Counted from the stretch's first letter, positions 46,720 through 55,860 are shown. The stretch is 64,000 nt of DNA from Ponticaulis sp. (GCA_002723155.1 PBNO01000006.1:536899-600898); one strand, 5' to 3'. Numbers and translations: made by a program. Notes: generated by a model not told the origin, from the sequence alone.

Positions 46720-47583
46720 ATGTCGACTGAAGCCTCTCCAAGCCAACTGACCCGCCTGGTGCCACCGCTGACGATCATTGCACTGGTCATTATGATCGCC
46801 GGTGCGATTTATCACGTCGCAACCATCGCACCGCCTCGGGCTCCGGTATTTGAATGCGAGAATGCGCCGGAAGCGGCAGACTACGCCGACATCAGTGGAT
46901 GGCACCACCGGCCAACAACGGACCGAGAAGGTGGTTGGGAGCGCCCTTGGGGCGTCGATGTCCTTTGGTTTCCAGCAAGCCCGGGCGAATTTCTAGGTGG
47001 ATGGAATGTGCCATTGGACTGGGCGGGCATTGAGAATGCAGAAAACGTCCCGGTCTGGACTTCACGCATTGAAGAGGCAGCGACCGACCTGTTTGTGCCG
47101 CGCCGTCGGTTCGCCTCTCCGCTCAGCGGCGAACAAATAGACCGCGAAGGCGCCGAGTCACTCGAAACCGAAGACATTCTGGCGGCTGCAGATCACTATC
47201 TCGAAAATGATCAGCTCATGCGAGGCATTTTCCTCGGCGGGTCCGATGATGGGATTGCCGCCGCAATGGAAGTCTATTCGCTTCGTCTTGATGGCGTAAT
47301 GCCATTCACCAATTTGTTTGGCGGATTGATAATAGGCCGCAACACAGAAGCAACGACCACAGACACACTTCCAGACTGGCCATCGTGCGAGGACGCGACC
47401 GCGTACCCGTGCATTCTGGACCTTCGCGGGAATAATGCTGAAGAGGCCGAACAACGGGTTTTGGCGACACTTGGTGCGTTTTCAGAATGGCTTGATGCAG
47501 AAGTTCCAAAACCCGCTGCACCATTGCCACCATTTGAAACAATCGAACTATCGCCTATCAACCGCCCCGAGCATGAACTTTAG
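46720..47583 (+). CDS. DUF3089-like protein with degenerate hydrolase motif
   Basis: The 287-residue protein has one N-terminal membrane anchor (~13-33, LTIIALVIMIAGAIYHV) and a periplasmic body that resembles DUF3089 (DVLWFPASPGEFLGGWNVP, NLFGGLIIGR). DUF3089 proteins are alpha/beta-hydrolase-like with a GHSQG nucleophile elbow; here the matching place reads GIFLGGSDDGIAAA, which is only partly consistent with GxSxG, so catalysis is doubtful. Cys residues are few. It ends 3 bases before the convergent hldE stop. Family assignment is moderate. Confidence 0.5.
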   Translation: MSTEASPSQLTRLVPPLTIIALVIMIAGAIYHVATIAPPRAPVFECENAPEAADYADISGWHHRPTTDREGGWERPWGVDVLWFPASPGEFLGGWNVPLDWAGIENAENVPVWTSRIEEAATDLFVPRRRFASPLSGEQIDREGAESLETEDILAAADHYLENDQLMRGIFLGGSDDGIAAAMEVYSLRLDGVMPFTNLFGGLIIGRNTEATTTDTLPDWPSCEDATAYPCILDLRGNNAEEAEQRVLATLGAFSEWLDAEVPKPAAPLPPFETIELSPINRPEHEL

Positions 47584-47586
47584 GCG

Positions 47587-49053
47587 CTACAGAGACTTAC
47601 TCTTTTCGATAGTTCCCGTCGTGCTTCGTCCTTCGAGTATCGGGCAAATTAGAACCTCGCCGCCTCGCGCACTGACAATATCAGCGCCGACTACGGACTC
47701 AGGCGTATAATCCCCACCTTTTACGATTAAGTCGGGCTGTACCATTCTGACGAGCTCTAAAGGCGTATCTTCTTCAAAAATCATTACAGCGTCGACAGAT
47801 CCGAGCGCCTCAAGAACTTCGCGTCTGTCGTCCTGATTATTTAAGGGCCTGCTCTCGCCTTTTAGCCTTTTCACAGAAGCATCTGAATTCAGACCAACAA
47901 TCAAACGGTCACAGTGCTGAGCAGAAAACTCAAGAACGCGGATATGGCCTGCGTGCAGGATATCGAAACATCCGTTCGTGAAACCGATCTTCAGGCCTTC
48001 AGCACGCCAGGCTGCTAAGCGCTCTTCAAGTGGAAGGTGCTGTCTGGAGCGACGCGCCTGATTTGTTGATTTAATGGCGAGCGCATCGCGAATTTCCAGA
48101 TTGGACACGGTCGCGGTGCCAGATTTGCTGACTGCGATGCCGGACGCAATGAGCGCAAATTGCGACGCTGTGGCCATATCCGCCTTTTCAGCAACGGCCA
48201 GTCCCAAAGCAGCGAGACTGGTGTCGCCAGCGCCTGAGACATCGTACACCTCCCGCTTTTCAGCAGGGAAATGTTCAACGTCTCCAGTTTCAGAGAGGAA
48301 AGACAAACCTTTCTCGGAGCGGGTTACGAGAAGCCCCTTGGCTGGAATCTTAGCCAGCAGTTCTCGCAGGGCAGCCTCTACATCTACATCTTCGGAGACT
48401 TTGCGTCCAACTACACCACCCAGTTCTGACGCATTAGGCTTGATCAGGTCTGCTGCCCCATATCGGCCAAAGTCGGTTCCCTTAGGGTCCACGATCAGAG
48501 GGATTTTGTTGTCCGCTGCTGCCCTGAGGCACGCCTCGATTACGCCCTCCGTCACGCAGCCTTTAGCGTAGTCCGACAGGAGAATGGCCGCGGCCTGTTG
48601 CGCTTCTTCAGCAATGGAATCGCACAGCCGCCCTTCCACAAACTCTGAAATTGCACCCTGCTCTTCTCTGTCGACGCGAAGCAATTGTTGACCGTTTGCC
48701 ACATAGCGAACTTTGAGCGTGGTGTGTCGGCTGGAATCCTGCACCGTGCAGCCCACGAGACCGTCGGTTTCTGAAAGTAGTTTGAGCAATTCTTCTGCTT
48801 CTGAATCCGCTCCGGTCACACTGCAAACGACAGCGCGCGCGCCGAGCGATGCGACATTGCGAGCAACGTTACCAACGGCACCCAGCATTGAGGTTACGGT
48901 TCTCTGTTCAAGAACAGGGATCGGAGCTTCAGGCGATACACGGCTCACGCCTCCGTAAACGAAGCGATCAAGCATGATATCGCCGACGCACAATATCGTC
49001 TGATTGGCTGCTGCGTCGCATACACGTTCAAGAAGCTGGTATTGAGTATCCAC
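47587..49053 (-). CDS. hldE: Bifunctional heptose-7-phosphate kinase / heptose-1-phosphate adenylyltransferase
   Basis: The 488-residue fusion makes ADP-D-glycero-beta-D-manno-heptose for the LPS core. The kinase half (~1-330) has the PfkB signatures VGDIMLDRFVYGGVSR and DVSGAGDTSLAALGL. The cytidylyltransferase-like half (~350-488) has GFTNGCFDILHAGHIRVLEF and VDAVMIFEEDTPLEL. GTG 49053 is chosen because AGGATGGA lies just upstream and the family N terminus starts there; the ATG at 49140 would add 29 unrelated residues. It is the only LPS gene in the window and diverges from the photolyase operon. Confidence 0.92.
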   Translation of the reverse strand: MDTQYQLLERVCDAAANQTILCVGDIMLDRFVYGGVSRVSPEAPIPVLEQRTVTSMLGAVGNVARNVASLGARAVVCSVTGADSEAEELLKLLSETDGLVGCTVQDSSRHTTLKVRYVANGQQLLRVDREEQGAISEFVEGRLCDSIAEEAQQAAAILLSDYAKGCVTEGVIEACLRAAADNKIPLIVDPKGTDFGRYGAADLIKPNASELGGVVGRKVSEDVDVEAALRELLAKIPAKGLLVTRSEKGLSFLSETGDVEHFPAEKREVYDVSGAGDTSLAALGLAVAEKADMATASQFALIASGIAVSKSGTATVSNLEIRDALAIKSTNQARRSRQHLPLEERLAAWRAEGLKIGFTNGCFDILHAGHIRVLEFSAQHCDRLIVGLNSDASVKRLKGESRPLNNQDDRREVLEALGSVDAVMIFEEDTPLELVRMVQPDLIVKGGDYTPESVVGADIVSARGGEVLICPILEGRSTTGTIEKSKSL

Positions 49054-49123
49054 TTTCCATCCTTCAGGTTTTGAGCGGTGTGTCGGTTCTACCAATGATC
49101 TGGTTGGAAAGTCACAAATTTTC

Positions 49124-49153
49124 TGATCCGCTGTGAACAAAATTTCGTAGAGA
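49124..49153 (+). promoter_or_regulatory. ECF (RpoE/ECF11-type) promoter of the photolyase operon
   Basis: TGATCC (49124-49129), an 18-base spacer and TAGAGA (49148-49153), with CGTA spanning the spacer/-10 junction (49146-49149). This matches the promoter pattern known for the singlet-oxygen sigma factor RpoE of Rhodobacter sphaeroides. The predicted start site near 49158-49160 leaves a ~20-base leader to the ATT codon. Confidence 0.6.
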
Positions 49154-49166
49154 GCGTTGGATGAAA

Positions 49167-49171
49167 AAGGA
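49167..49171 (+). promoter_or_regulatory. Ribosome-binding site of the photolyase gene
   Basis: AAGGA is placed 8 bases before ATT 49180-49182. It decides the start because the photolyase frame has no ATG, GTG or TTG between the in-frame TGA (49162-49164) and the interior TTG at 49294. Confidence 0.55.
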
Positions 49172-49179
49172 TAAAAGTC

Positions 49180-50628
49180 ATTTCTGCTGAAGATATATCA
49201 CTTGTCTGGTTCCGAGATGACCTCCGCCTCAGCGCTAATCCTGCGCTGAAGGCTGCTGCTGATGCAGGAAAACCAATTCTTTGCTTCTATCTTTTGAACG
49301 AAAATGACGAGCAGCGCCGCTTGCTCGGCGGCGCTAAACGGTGGTGGCTAGATAAGTCACTGCGTGCACTTTCAGAGAAAATCGAGAACCTTGGCGGCAA
49401 GCTCTTCCTTCAACGAAACACAAACCGTTCTACGGCTGACGTCCTCCTAGACGTGTGCAAAGCACACAACGTGAAATCGGTGTTCTGGAATCGCCGCTAC
49501 TCAACCTCAGAAACCGACATCGACAAAAGCGTAAAATCCGCTTTGAACGATGCGGGGCACACGCCGTCTTCGTTCAGTGGAAGTCTGTTGAAGGAACCCT
49601 GGGAAGTCAAAACCAATTCAGGTAATCCGTACAAAGTCTTCACGCCCTTTTGGAATGCTTTGAAACCGGATTTTCAACCGAACCACCCCGATGGAATTCC
49701 GGATTGTTCATTTTTCTGGGACTTTGAATGCGACGACCTGCAGGACTGGGCGCTTCATCCGACGAAACCTGACTGGTCGGACGGTCTTGGAGAGGCCTGG
49801 ATGCCTGGCGAAGACGGCGCAAGAGCGTGTCTGGAGACCTTCTTCGACGAAGGTTTGAAGGGATATAAAGAAAAGCGCGACCGCCCTGATCTGCCCAACA
49901 CCTCCCGGCTTTCGCCCTACCTGTCTTTCGGTGAAATTTCAGTCCACGAAATCTGGTCCAGAACTCTGCAAAAGATATCTGAATCACCAGAGCTTGAATC
50001 CGACGGCTGGGCGTTCCTGCGTGAACTTGCGTGGAGAGATTTCTCCTATTCACTACTCTTCCAGAGCAAAGATCTTTCGACCGATAACTGGAATGACAAA
50101 TTCGACGGTTTCCCGTGGGAAAAGAACGAGACATGCCTGACCGCATGGCAGAAGGGGCAAACCGGCTATCCGATCGTTGACGCCGGCATGCGTGAGCTTT
50201 GGACCACGGGATGGATGCACAACCGTGTTCGCATGATCGTCGCATCCTTCCTGATTAAGCACCTCATGATCGACTGGCGTACCGGAGAGGAATGGTTCTG
50301 GGACACGCTCGTCGATGCAGACACTGCGAACAATCCAGCGAGCTGGCAGTGGGTTGCAGGAAGCGGTGCTGATGCGTCGCCGTATTTCCGCATTTTCAAT
50401 CCGATCACACAGGGTGAAAAGTTCGATCCCTATGGCGTCTACATCCGCAAATGGGTCCCTGAACTCTCAAAATTACCGAAAAAATATCTTTTTGAACCGT
50501 GGGATGCCCCCCGCGACGTACAGAAAGAATGTGGTGTCCTGATCGGTCACGACTATCCAAAACCAATCGTTATCCACAAACAGGCGCGCCAGCGCGCACT
50601 CGATGCATATGAAAGCCTGAAGACATGA
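49180..50628 (+). CDS. phrB: Deoxyribodipyrimidine photolyase, probable ATT start
   Basis: The ~482-residue FAD enzyme splits UV cyclobutane dimers with light. The conserved N-terminal photolyase motif LVWFRDDLRLSANPALKAAA lies at bases 49201-49260, upstream of the first usual start codon, so translation must begin earlier; ATT 49180 with AAGGA 8 bases before fits. The alternative is a one-base change in the A run at 49164-49168, which would join the out-of-frame ATG 49161. The C-terminal FAD-binding domain is intact (RELAWRDFSYSLLF, DAGMRELWTTGWMHNRVRMI, DTANNPASWQWVAGSGADAS). It is first of a four-gene coupled operon. Confidence 0.88.
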   Translation: MSAEDISLVWFRDDLRLSANPALKAAADAGKPILCFYLLNENDEQRRLLGGAKRWWLDKSLRALSEKIENLGGKLFLQRNTNRSTADVLLDVCKAHNVKSVFWNRRYSTSETDIDKSVKSALNDAGHTPSSFSGSLLKEPWEVKTNSGNPYKVFTPFWNALKPDFQPNHPDGIPDCSFFWDFECDDLQDWALHPTKPDWSDGLGEAWMPGEDGARACLETFFDEGLKGYKEKRDRPDLPNTSRLSPYLSFGEISVHEIWSRTLQKISESPELESDGWAFLRELAWRDFSYSLLFQSKDLSTDNWNDKFDGFPWEKNETCLTAWQKGQTGYPIVDAGMRELWTTGWMHNRVRMIVASFLIKHLMIDWRTGEEWFWDTLVDADTANNPASWQWVAGSGADASPYFRIFNPITQGEKFDPYGVYIRKWVPELSKLPKKYLFEPWDAPRDVQKECGVLIGHDYPKPIVIHKQARQRALDAYESLKT

Positions 50629-51953
50629 ATTCTACGCGACAAAAGATTGCCGTTGTCGGCTCGGGCATTTCCGGATTGAGCGCCGCATGGGCTCTGAAAG
50701 ACAAAGCGGATGTCACTGTATTTGAAGCCGACAACCGATTTGGCGGTCACGCGAAGACGGTCACCGTGGACTATGATGGCTCACACATCGATGTTGATGT
50801 CGGCTTCATTGTCTGCAACCCGCTCAATTATCCGAATTTCATGCAGTTCATGGATACACTCGGTGTCGAGACCATGCAAAGCGATATGAGCTTTTCGGTC
50901 AGTGATCCGGCTGCGTTTGAGTGGTCTTCAAACCCAAACGGTATTTTCGCATATAAACGCAACTTCTTCCGGCCTTCATTTCTGAAGCTTCTTCGCGACA
51001 TCTTCCGTTTCAATGCTAAAGCAAGAGAGTCTGCCGGAGATGACGCTCTTCCATCCAATATGACGCTGGCGGAATATCTTGATGATATTGGGATGTCGGA
51101 AGACTTCCGCGCCAACTATATCTACCCGATGGGCGCTGCCATCTGGTCTACGCCAGAAGCAAAAATGATGGATTATCCGGCGCGGTCGTTCCTTCGCTTT
51201 TTCAATAATCACCGACTTCTACACACCGAACGTCCGCAATGGCGGACCGTTAAAGGCGGTAGTCAGGCTTACGTCTCCAAACTCGTCTCCCAGCTTGGAA
51301 ACCGGGCCCGAATGAATGCGGCTGTCACTCGCGTAGACCGCACTGCTGACGGGATCAGGATTTCAGTTGGCGGCGGCACGGAAGACTTTGATCACGTTAT
51401 TCTTGCCTGCCACGTACATCAGGTTCAGGACATTCTTGGTGATGGCTTTGAATATCAGGCGAGTTCACTCTCTCGAAGCCGCGTGAATGAGAATGTTGCT
51501 TACCTTCACCGTGACACAGCCCTTATGCCAAAGCGTAAGCGCGCCTGGGCAGCGTGGAATGTTCTCAAAGGAGAAACCCAAAAAATCACGCTCAGCTACT
51601 GGATGAACATTCTCCAGAGCATCGATGAGGACAAACCTCTCTTCGTCACGCTGAACCCGGAAACACCGCCACAGAGCGATCTGACCTTCGGCCGTTTTGA
51701 GTTTACCCACCCAATGTTTGATCTGGCCGCTGCCGAAGCCGTAGAAGCGATGGAAACATATAATGGTCGCGACGGGCTGTGGTTCGCCGGCGCATGGCTT
51801 GGGCATGGCTTCCACGAAGATGGTCTAAAGTCGGGGCTGCGAGTCGCACTCGCATTAGGCGCCGAATTACCTTGGGAGCCGGTCGGCATTACTCAGATTA
51901 CTCAGGCGCCGATGATTTCCGAGGCGCAATCTGCTAGTGTCGCAGCGCAATGA
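50625..51953 (+). CDS. FAD-dependent amine-oxidase-type oxidoreductase
   Basis: The 442-residue flavoprotein has an N-terminal dinucleotide fold (IAVVGSGISGLSAAWALKDK) and the amine-oxidase/NAD(P)-binding motif FEADNRFGGHAKTV. Related proteins are encoded with DUF1365 and cyclopropane synthases in RpoE-controlled clusters of Rhodobacter, where products modify unsaturated fatty acids. The start overlaps the photolyase stop (ATGA), as do the next two junctions, so four proteins are made from one coupled message. The exact substrate is unknown. Confidence 0.85.
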   Translation: MNSTRQKIAVVGSGISGLSAAWALKDKADVTVFEADNRFGGHAKTVTVDYDGSHIDVDVGFIVCNPLNYPNFMQFMDTLGVETMQSDMSFSVSDPAAFEWSSNPNGIFAYKRNFFRPSFLKLLRDIFRFNAKARESAGDDALPSNMTLAEYLDDIGMSEDFRANYIYPMGAAIWSTPEAKMMDYPARSFLRFFNNHRLLHTERPQWRTVKGGSQAYVSKLVSQLGNRARMNAAVTRVDRTADGIRISVGGGTEDFDHVILACHVHQVQDILGDGFEYQASSLSRSRVNENVAYLHRDTALMPKRKRAWAAWNVLKGETQKITLSYWMNILQSIDEDKPLFVTLNPETPPQSDLTFGRFEFTHPMFDLAAAEAVEAMETYNGRDGLWFAGAWLGHGFHEDGLKSGLRVALALGAELPWEPVGITQITQAPMISEAQSASVAAQ

Positions 51954-52759
51954 GCGAACGGCCGCCCATCCACTTCCTGGAAGGCAGAACAGCTCACACG
52001 CGGTTCGAACCTTTCCGTCGAAGCTTCAGTTATCCTGTCAGGATGATTGAAATCGACGTTGCACGGATGGAAGAAGCCGAGGAAACTCTGAAAGGTTTTT
52101 CAATTGACCGCTTCAATTTCATGCGGATACGAACCAGCAAATATGGCGACCGGACGTCCGCGGATTTGTCAGGCTGGGCGCGCGACCTCTTTGCCAAAAA
52201 CGATGTCGAAACGGACGGACGCTCAATCCGGCTGATGACATTTCCGGACATTCTAGGCCTAGGCTTTTCGCCGATTTCCATCTGGACGCTGAGGAATGCT
52301 GAAAACGGCGTAGAGGCTCTGATCTATGAGGTTCACAACACGTTTGGCGATCAACACGCCTATGTCGTGCCATTCGCACCCCACAGATCACTCCACCAAG
52401 CGCCAAAGACACTTCATGTATCACCTTTCTGGGATGTGTCCGGTCAATACCGCTTCACTGTAAACGCCGCTGACAATGAGTTCTCGCTGTTGATTGAGAA
52501 CCTGTCCGATGACGGGCGCTTTCACACTGCAACATTGCAAGTAACGCGGACCGCAGCGACCTCCTTCGCATTGATAAAACGAACCGTACTGGCTCCTTTT
52601 TCAGGCCTGGCGGTGATTGCAAGAATTCACTGGCAGGCACTTCGCCTCTGGCTGAAAGGCGCACGTTATCACAGTCGACCAAAGGCTCCTGAAAAGGCCT
52701 ACTCAATTGCAACTTCGTCACCATCACTCGAAACTACCAACGGGAGGGCGCTTCGATGA
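51950..52759 (+). CDS. DUF1365 domain-containing protein
   Basis: The 269-residue protein is of the DUF1365 family: HTRFEPFRRSFSYPVRMIEI, LGLGFSPISIWTLRNAENG (the family reads NPxSFWxC here) and FHVSPFWDV-like HVSPFWDVSGQYRFTV. The biochemical role is not established; in other bacteria it is linked with the flavoprotein and cyclopropane synthase flanking it here. ATGA overlaps at both ends. Confidence 0.88.
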   Translation: MSERPPIHFLEGRTAHTRFEPFRRSFSYPVRMIEIDVARMEEAEETLKGFSIDRFNFMRIRTSKYGDRTSADLSGWARDLFAKNDVETDGRSIRLMTFPDILGLGFSPISIWTLRNAENGVEALIYEVHNTFGDQHAYVVPFAPHRSLHQAPKTLHVSPFWDVSGQYRFTVNAADNEFSLLIENLSDDGRFHTATLQVTRTAATSFALIKRTVLAPFSGLAVIARIHWQALRLWLKGARYHSRPKAPEKAYSIATSSPSLETTNGRALR

Positions 52760-53985
52760 GTACTGTTTATGAGATTTCCAACGAATCCACGATGAAGGAA
52801 ATCGCATCCCTGCCCACATCTGTCCGGCTTGCATGTCTGGCACTTCGCTCCACACGGAAGGGACGTCTGATCCTGACGCTGCCCGACGAACGGATGTTTC
52901 GCTTTGATCACGGCATCCCGGGCCCAAAGGCCGAAATCCACGTTAAAGACAACGCGATGTTCAGACGTGTCCTTGGCGCAGGAGACATTGGCTTTGCCGA
53001 CGCCTACATGGACGAGCAATTCGACACGCCCGATCTGACAGCCGTTCTGGAATTCTTTGCTGTGAATTTCGATCAGGCCGGCAAGCTCGGACGCGGAAGT
53101 AAGTTCCCGAATATCCTTCGCTTTATCGTCAATGCCCTAACCCGTCAGAATACGAGAAAAGGGTCAAAGCAGAACATTCTTTCGCACTATGATCTCGGTA
53201 ACAGCTTCTATGCAAAGTGGCTGGATCCATCCATGACCTATTCATCTGGTATCTTCGAAGACGGCGACTCCATTTCGGATGCCCAGCGACGCAAATATGA
53301 TCATATCGCGCGTAGCGTGGGCGCGGCTCCCGGTAAGGAAATTCTTGAAATTGGCTCTGGCTGGGGCGGATTCGCAGAATTCGTTGCCAGCACCTACGGG
53401 TCAAAGGTCCGCTCGATCACGATTTCGGATGCTCAATATGAATATGCGCGCAACCGTATTGATAAAGCGGGACTATCCGACCTCGTTAGCATAGAACTAT
53501 GTGATTACAGGGATGTGGAAGGCAGTTTTGATGCAATCGTTTCAATCGAAATGTTCGAGGCTGTCGGTGAAGCGTTCTGGCCCGGGTATTTTGAAAAGAT
53601 TGAAAGCCTGCTGCGTCCCGGCGGAAAAGCAGGTCTCCAGATTATCACAATTGAGGACGATCTATTCCCACGCTACCGCAAACGGGTCGACTTCATTCAG
53701 AAGTACATTTTCCCGGGCGGAATGCTGCCTAGCATTTCCGTCTTGAAGGATGTCATTTCTACTGCAGGCCTGCAGTACGAATCTGAAGAAATGTTCGGGC
53801 AGAGCTATGCGAAAACACTGAACATCTGGAATCAGGAATTCCAGCGCCACTGGAACGACATCCAGCAGCTTGGGTTTGATCGTAAGTTCCGCAATCTATG
53901 GGAATATTATCTGAGTTATTGCGAGGCTGGATTTAGTACTGGCCGAACAGATGTCGGCCAGTTCCTGCTTTCCAAACCTGACTAG
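52756..53985 (+). CDS. cfa: Cyclopropane-fatty-acyl-phospholipid synthase family methyltransferase
   Basis: The 409-residue SAM-dependent enzyme modifies double bonds of membrane phospholipid acyl chains. The N-terminal half is followed by NILSHYDLGNSFYAKWLDP, the SAM-binding motif ILEIGSGWGGFAEFVA and later GYFEKIESLLRPGG, FIQKYIFPGGMLPS. With the flavoprotein and DUF1365 upstream it forms a lipid-modification module; cyclopropane, methyl or furan products cannot be distinguished by sequence. It ends 2 bases before the convergent DUF6134-like gene. Confidence 0.9.
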   Translation: MSTVYEISNESTMKEIASLPTSVRLACLALRSTRKGRLILTLPDERMFRFDHGIPGPKAEIHVKDNAMFRRVLGAGDIGFADAYMDEQFDTPDLTAVLEFFAVNFDQAGKLGRGSKFPNILRFIVNALTRQNTRKGSKQNILSHYDLGNSFYAKWLDPSMTYSSGIFEDGDSISDAQRRKYDHIARSVGAAPGKEILEIGSGWGGFAEFVASTYGSKVRSITISDAQYEYARNRIDKAGLSDLVSIELCDYRDVEGSFDAIVSIEMFEAVGEAFWPGYFEKIESLLRPGGKAGLQIITIEDDLFPRYRKRVDFIQKYIFPGGMLPSISVLKDVISTAGLQYESEEMFGQSYAKTLNIWNQEFQRHWNDIQQLGFDRKFRNLWEYYLSYCEAGFSTGRTDVGQFLLSKPD

Positions 53986-53987
53986 CT

Positions 53988-54677
53988 TTATCGAAGCACG
54001 TACTCAATGGTCTGGCCGCGCGCGTCAAATTCGCATTTCACCCAGCGGCCAGCCTCATCATACCAGAGATCGACCGTCAGATCTGAAACAAGACGATATC
54101 GCTGGGCCGTAATGGACTGACCTCCAGCTTCAATCGTTTCCTCGCCCAACTGCGACACTTCAATATCCAGAATCTCTCCACTTTCCGTCGAGAGGATACG
54201 CTCGCCCATAACCTGACTGATATTCCAGTGGCTGGACGGCGTTATGGTGGGTGCAATGTCCCCCGAAAAGAGCGTGCCGTTCACATTGAGAGCATCACCG
54301 GCACGTTCTGCGACAACTGTATAATCATCGCCCTCTTTCTTAGTCTCGCCTTCCAGGAAAACCAGTTGTCCGTTTTGCCAGACTTCTTCGCTGTCATGCA
54401 GATAGTGAAACACCCTGATCGGACCAAATTTCACTTCCAGTTCAATGTCGCTTTCGACGCGAATTTCATCGTCTTCAACTTCGAAACGAACTATGTGTTC
54501 GCCGAATTCGTCTCCGTCACGAAGAACAGAGAATCGAAACTGCTCTCCGTCCTGCGGCGTCCAACGAAGTGTGTCATTCGCTGGTTCTGCGACGTCGGCG
54601 CTTGCATAGTGCGGAAGGGCTGCGAGGCCCACCAGGCCGATGGACATTAGCATGGCTTTGGGCGTCAGGGCTTTCAT
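53988..54677 (-). CDS. DUF6134-like periplasmic protein
   Basis: The 229-residue exported protein has a signal peptide (~1-27, LVGLAALPHYASADVA) and a beta-rich body (FGEHIVRFEVEDDEIRVESD, WYDEAGRWVKCEFDARGQTI) as in DUF6134, a family of unknown function. ATG 54677 is chosen because GGAGAG lies 6-7 bases upstream; a GTG at 54701 would put extra charged residues before the signal. It converges with the cfa operon (2-base gap) and carries the same type of ECF promoter, so it is probably part of the same stress response. Confidence 0.75.
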   Translation of the reverse strand: MKALTPKAMLMSIGLVGLAALPHYASADVAEPANDTLRWTPQDGEQFRFSVLRDGDEFGEHIVRFEVEDDEIRVESDIELEVKFGPIRVFHYLHDSEEVWQNGQLVFLEGETKKEGDDYTVVAERAGDALNVNGTLFSGDIAPTITPSSHWNISQVMGERILSTESGEILDIEVSQLGEETIEAGGQSITAQRYRLVSDLTVDLWYDEAGRWVKCEFDARGQTIEYVLR

Positions 54678-54754
54678 TTCGTCTCTCCATATCTGTTTCA
54701 CAAAGAGAGCAAAGAAACGCTCTGTTTAGAGAATCTGATTGCTTCCTCTGAATT

Positions 54755-54784
54755 GGCATACGAAATGAGAACGTCTGAAGATCA
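54755..54784 (-). promoter_or_regulatory. Second ECF-type promoter, upstream of the DUF6134-like gene
   Basis: On the reverse strand TGATCT (54784-54779), an 18-base spacer and TATGCC (54760-54755) give the same spacing as the photolyase promoter. The last bases of the spacer through the -10 are identical in both (ATTTCGTA). The predicted leader is ~70 bases. Confidence 0.5.
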
Positions 54785-54846
54785 CTCGAAGTTCAGTTGA
54801 AACCTGTAGTGCATCAATTTAGCCTGTCGTTATCAAGGAGACGGAC

Positions 54847-55845
54847 ATGACCATTCACCAGAGCGTTGTTGATGCTATCGGGAACACCCCTCTAATCAAA
54901 CTTCGCCGCGCGTCCGAAGAAACCGGCTGCACAATTCTGGGCAAAGCAGAATTCCTGAACCCAGGCCAATCTGTAAAAGACCGCGCCGCACTGGGCATTA
55001 TTCGCGATGCTGAAGCCTCAGGGCGTCTTAAACCGGGCGGAACGATCGTTGAAGGTACGGCTGGTAATACAGGGATTGGTCTGGCGCTCGTGGCTAACGC
55101 ACTTGGCTATAAAACGGTGATCGTATTCCCACGCACCCAATCGCAGGAAAAGCGCGACGCAATCAAAATCCTCGGGGCCGAGCTGATTGAAGTCGACGCC
55201 GTGCCATACAGCAATCCAAATCACTATGCCCGCTATTCCGGACAACTCGCTGAAGAGCTCAACAAGAAAGATCCGAACGGTGTCATCTGGGCGAACCAGT
55301 TCGACAATGTCGCGAACCGCAAGGCTCACTACGAAACAACCGGTCCGGAAATCTATGATCAGCTCGATGGCAAAATCGACGGCTTCATCTGCGCTGTAGG
55401 TTCCGGCGGCACTCTTGGTGGCGTCTCAATGGCTCTCAAGGAGCGGAACAAAGATATCAAGATCGGTATCGCAGACCCGGGCGGCGCTGCGCTCTATGGC
55501 TATTACAAGAATGGTGAACTGAAATCCGAAGGTACGTCGGTCACCGAAGGTATCGGCCAGGGCCGTATCACAGCCAATCTTGAAGGCATTGAAGTTGATC
55601 ACGCCTACCGTATCGACGACCCGACTGCACTGAACATCCTGTTCAATCTCGTTCAGGAAGAAGGTCTCTGCCTTGGCGGATCTGCGGGCGTAAACATTGC
55701 TGGTGCGATTGAGCTCGCAAAAGAACTTGGCCCGGGCCACACAATTGTTACCATCCTCTGCGACTACGGCAATCGCTATCAGAGCAAGCTGTATAATCCG
55801 GAGTTCCTTCGCTCGAAGGATTTGCCGGTTCCGAGCTGGATGTAG
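54847..55845 (+). CDS. cysK: Cysteine synthase A (O-acetylserine sulfhydrylase)
   Basis: The 332-residue PLP enzyme makes cysteine from O-acetylserine and sulfide. GNTPLIKL, the PLP lysine in NPGQSVKDRAALG, the substrate loop EGTAGNTGIGLALVA and the phosphate-binding VGSGGTLGGVS are all present. AAGGAGA precedes the ATG by ~6 bases. It is the first of three sulfur-metabolism genes; the sulfurtransferase follows after 15 bases. The 169-base upstream gap shows no riboswitch-like structure that I can recognise. Confidence 0.93.
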   Translation: MTIHQSVVDAIGNTPLIKLRRASEETGCTILGKAEFLNPGQSVKDRAALGIIRDAEASGRLKPGGTIVEGTAGNTGIGLALVANALGYKTVIVFPRTQSQEKRDAIKILGAELIEVDAVPYSNPNHYARYSGQLAEELNKKDPNGVIWANQFDNVANRKAHYETTGPEIYDQLDGKIDGFICAVGSGGTLGGVSMALKERNKDIKIGIADPGGAALYGYYKNGELKSEGTSVTEGIGQGRITANLEGIEVDHAYRIDDPTALNILFNLVQEEGLCLGGSAGVNIAGAIELAKELGPGHTIVTILCDYGNRYQSKLYNPEFLRSKDLPVPSWM

Positions 55846-55860
55846 GAATAAGGACTGATC

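Noticed and set aside
54678-54846. Riboswitch (SAM or other) before cysK
   Set aside because: No multi-stem structure or conserved core could be traced by eye; the region is explained by the reverse ECF promoter and a short leader.
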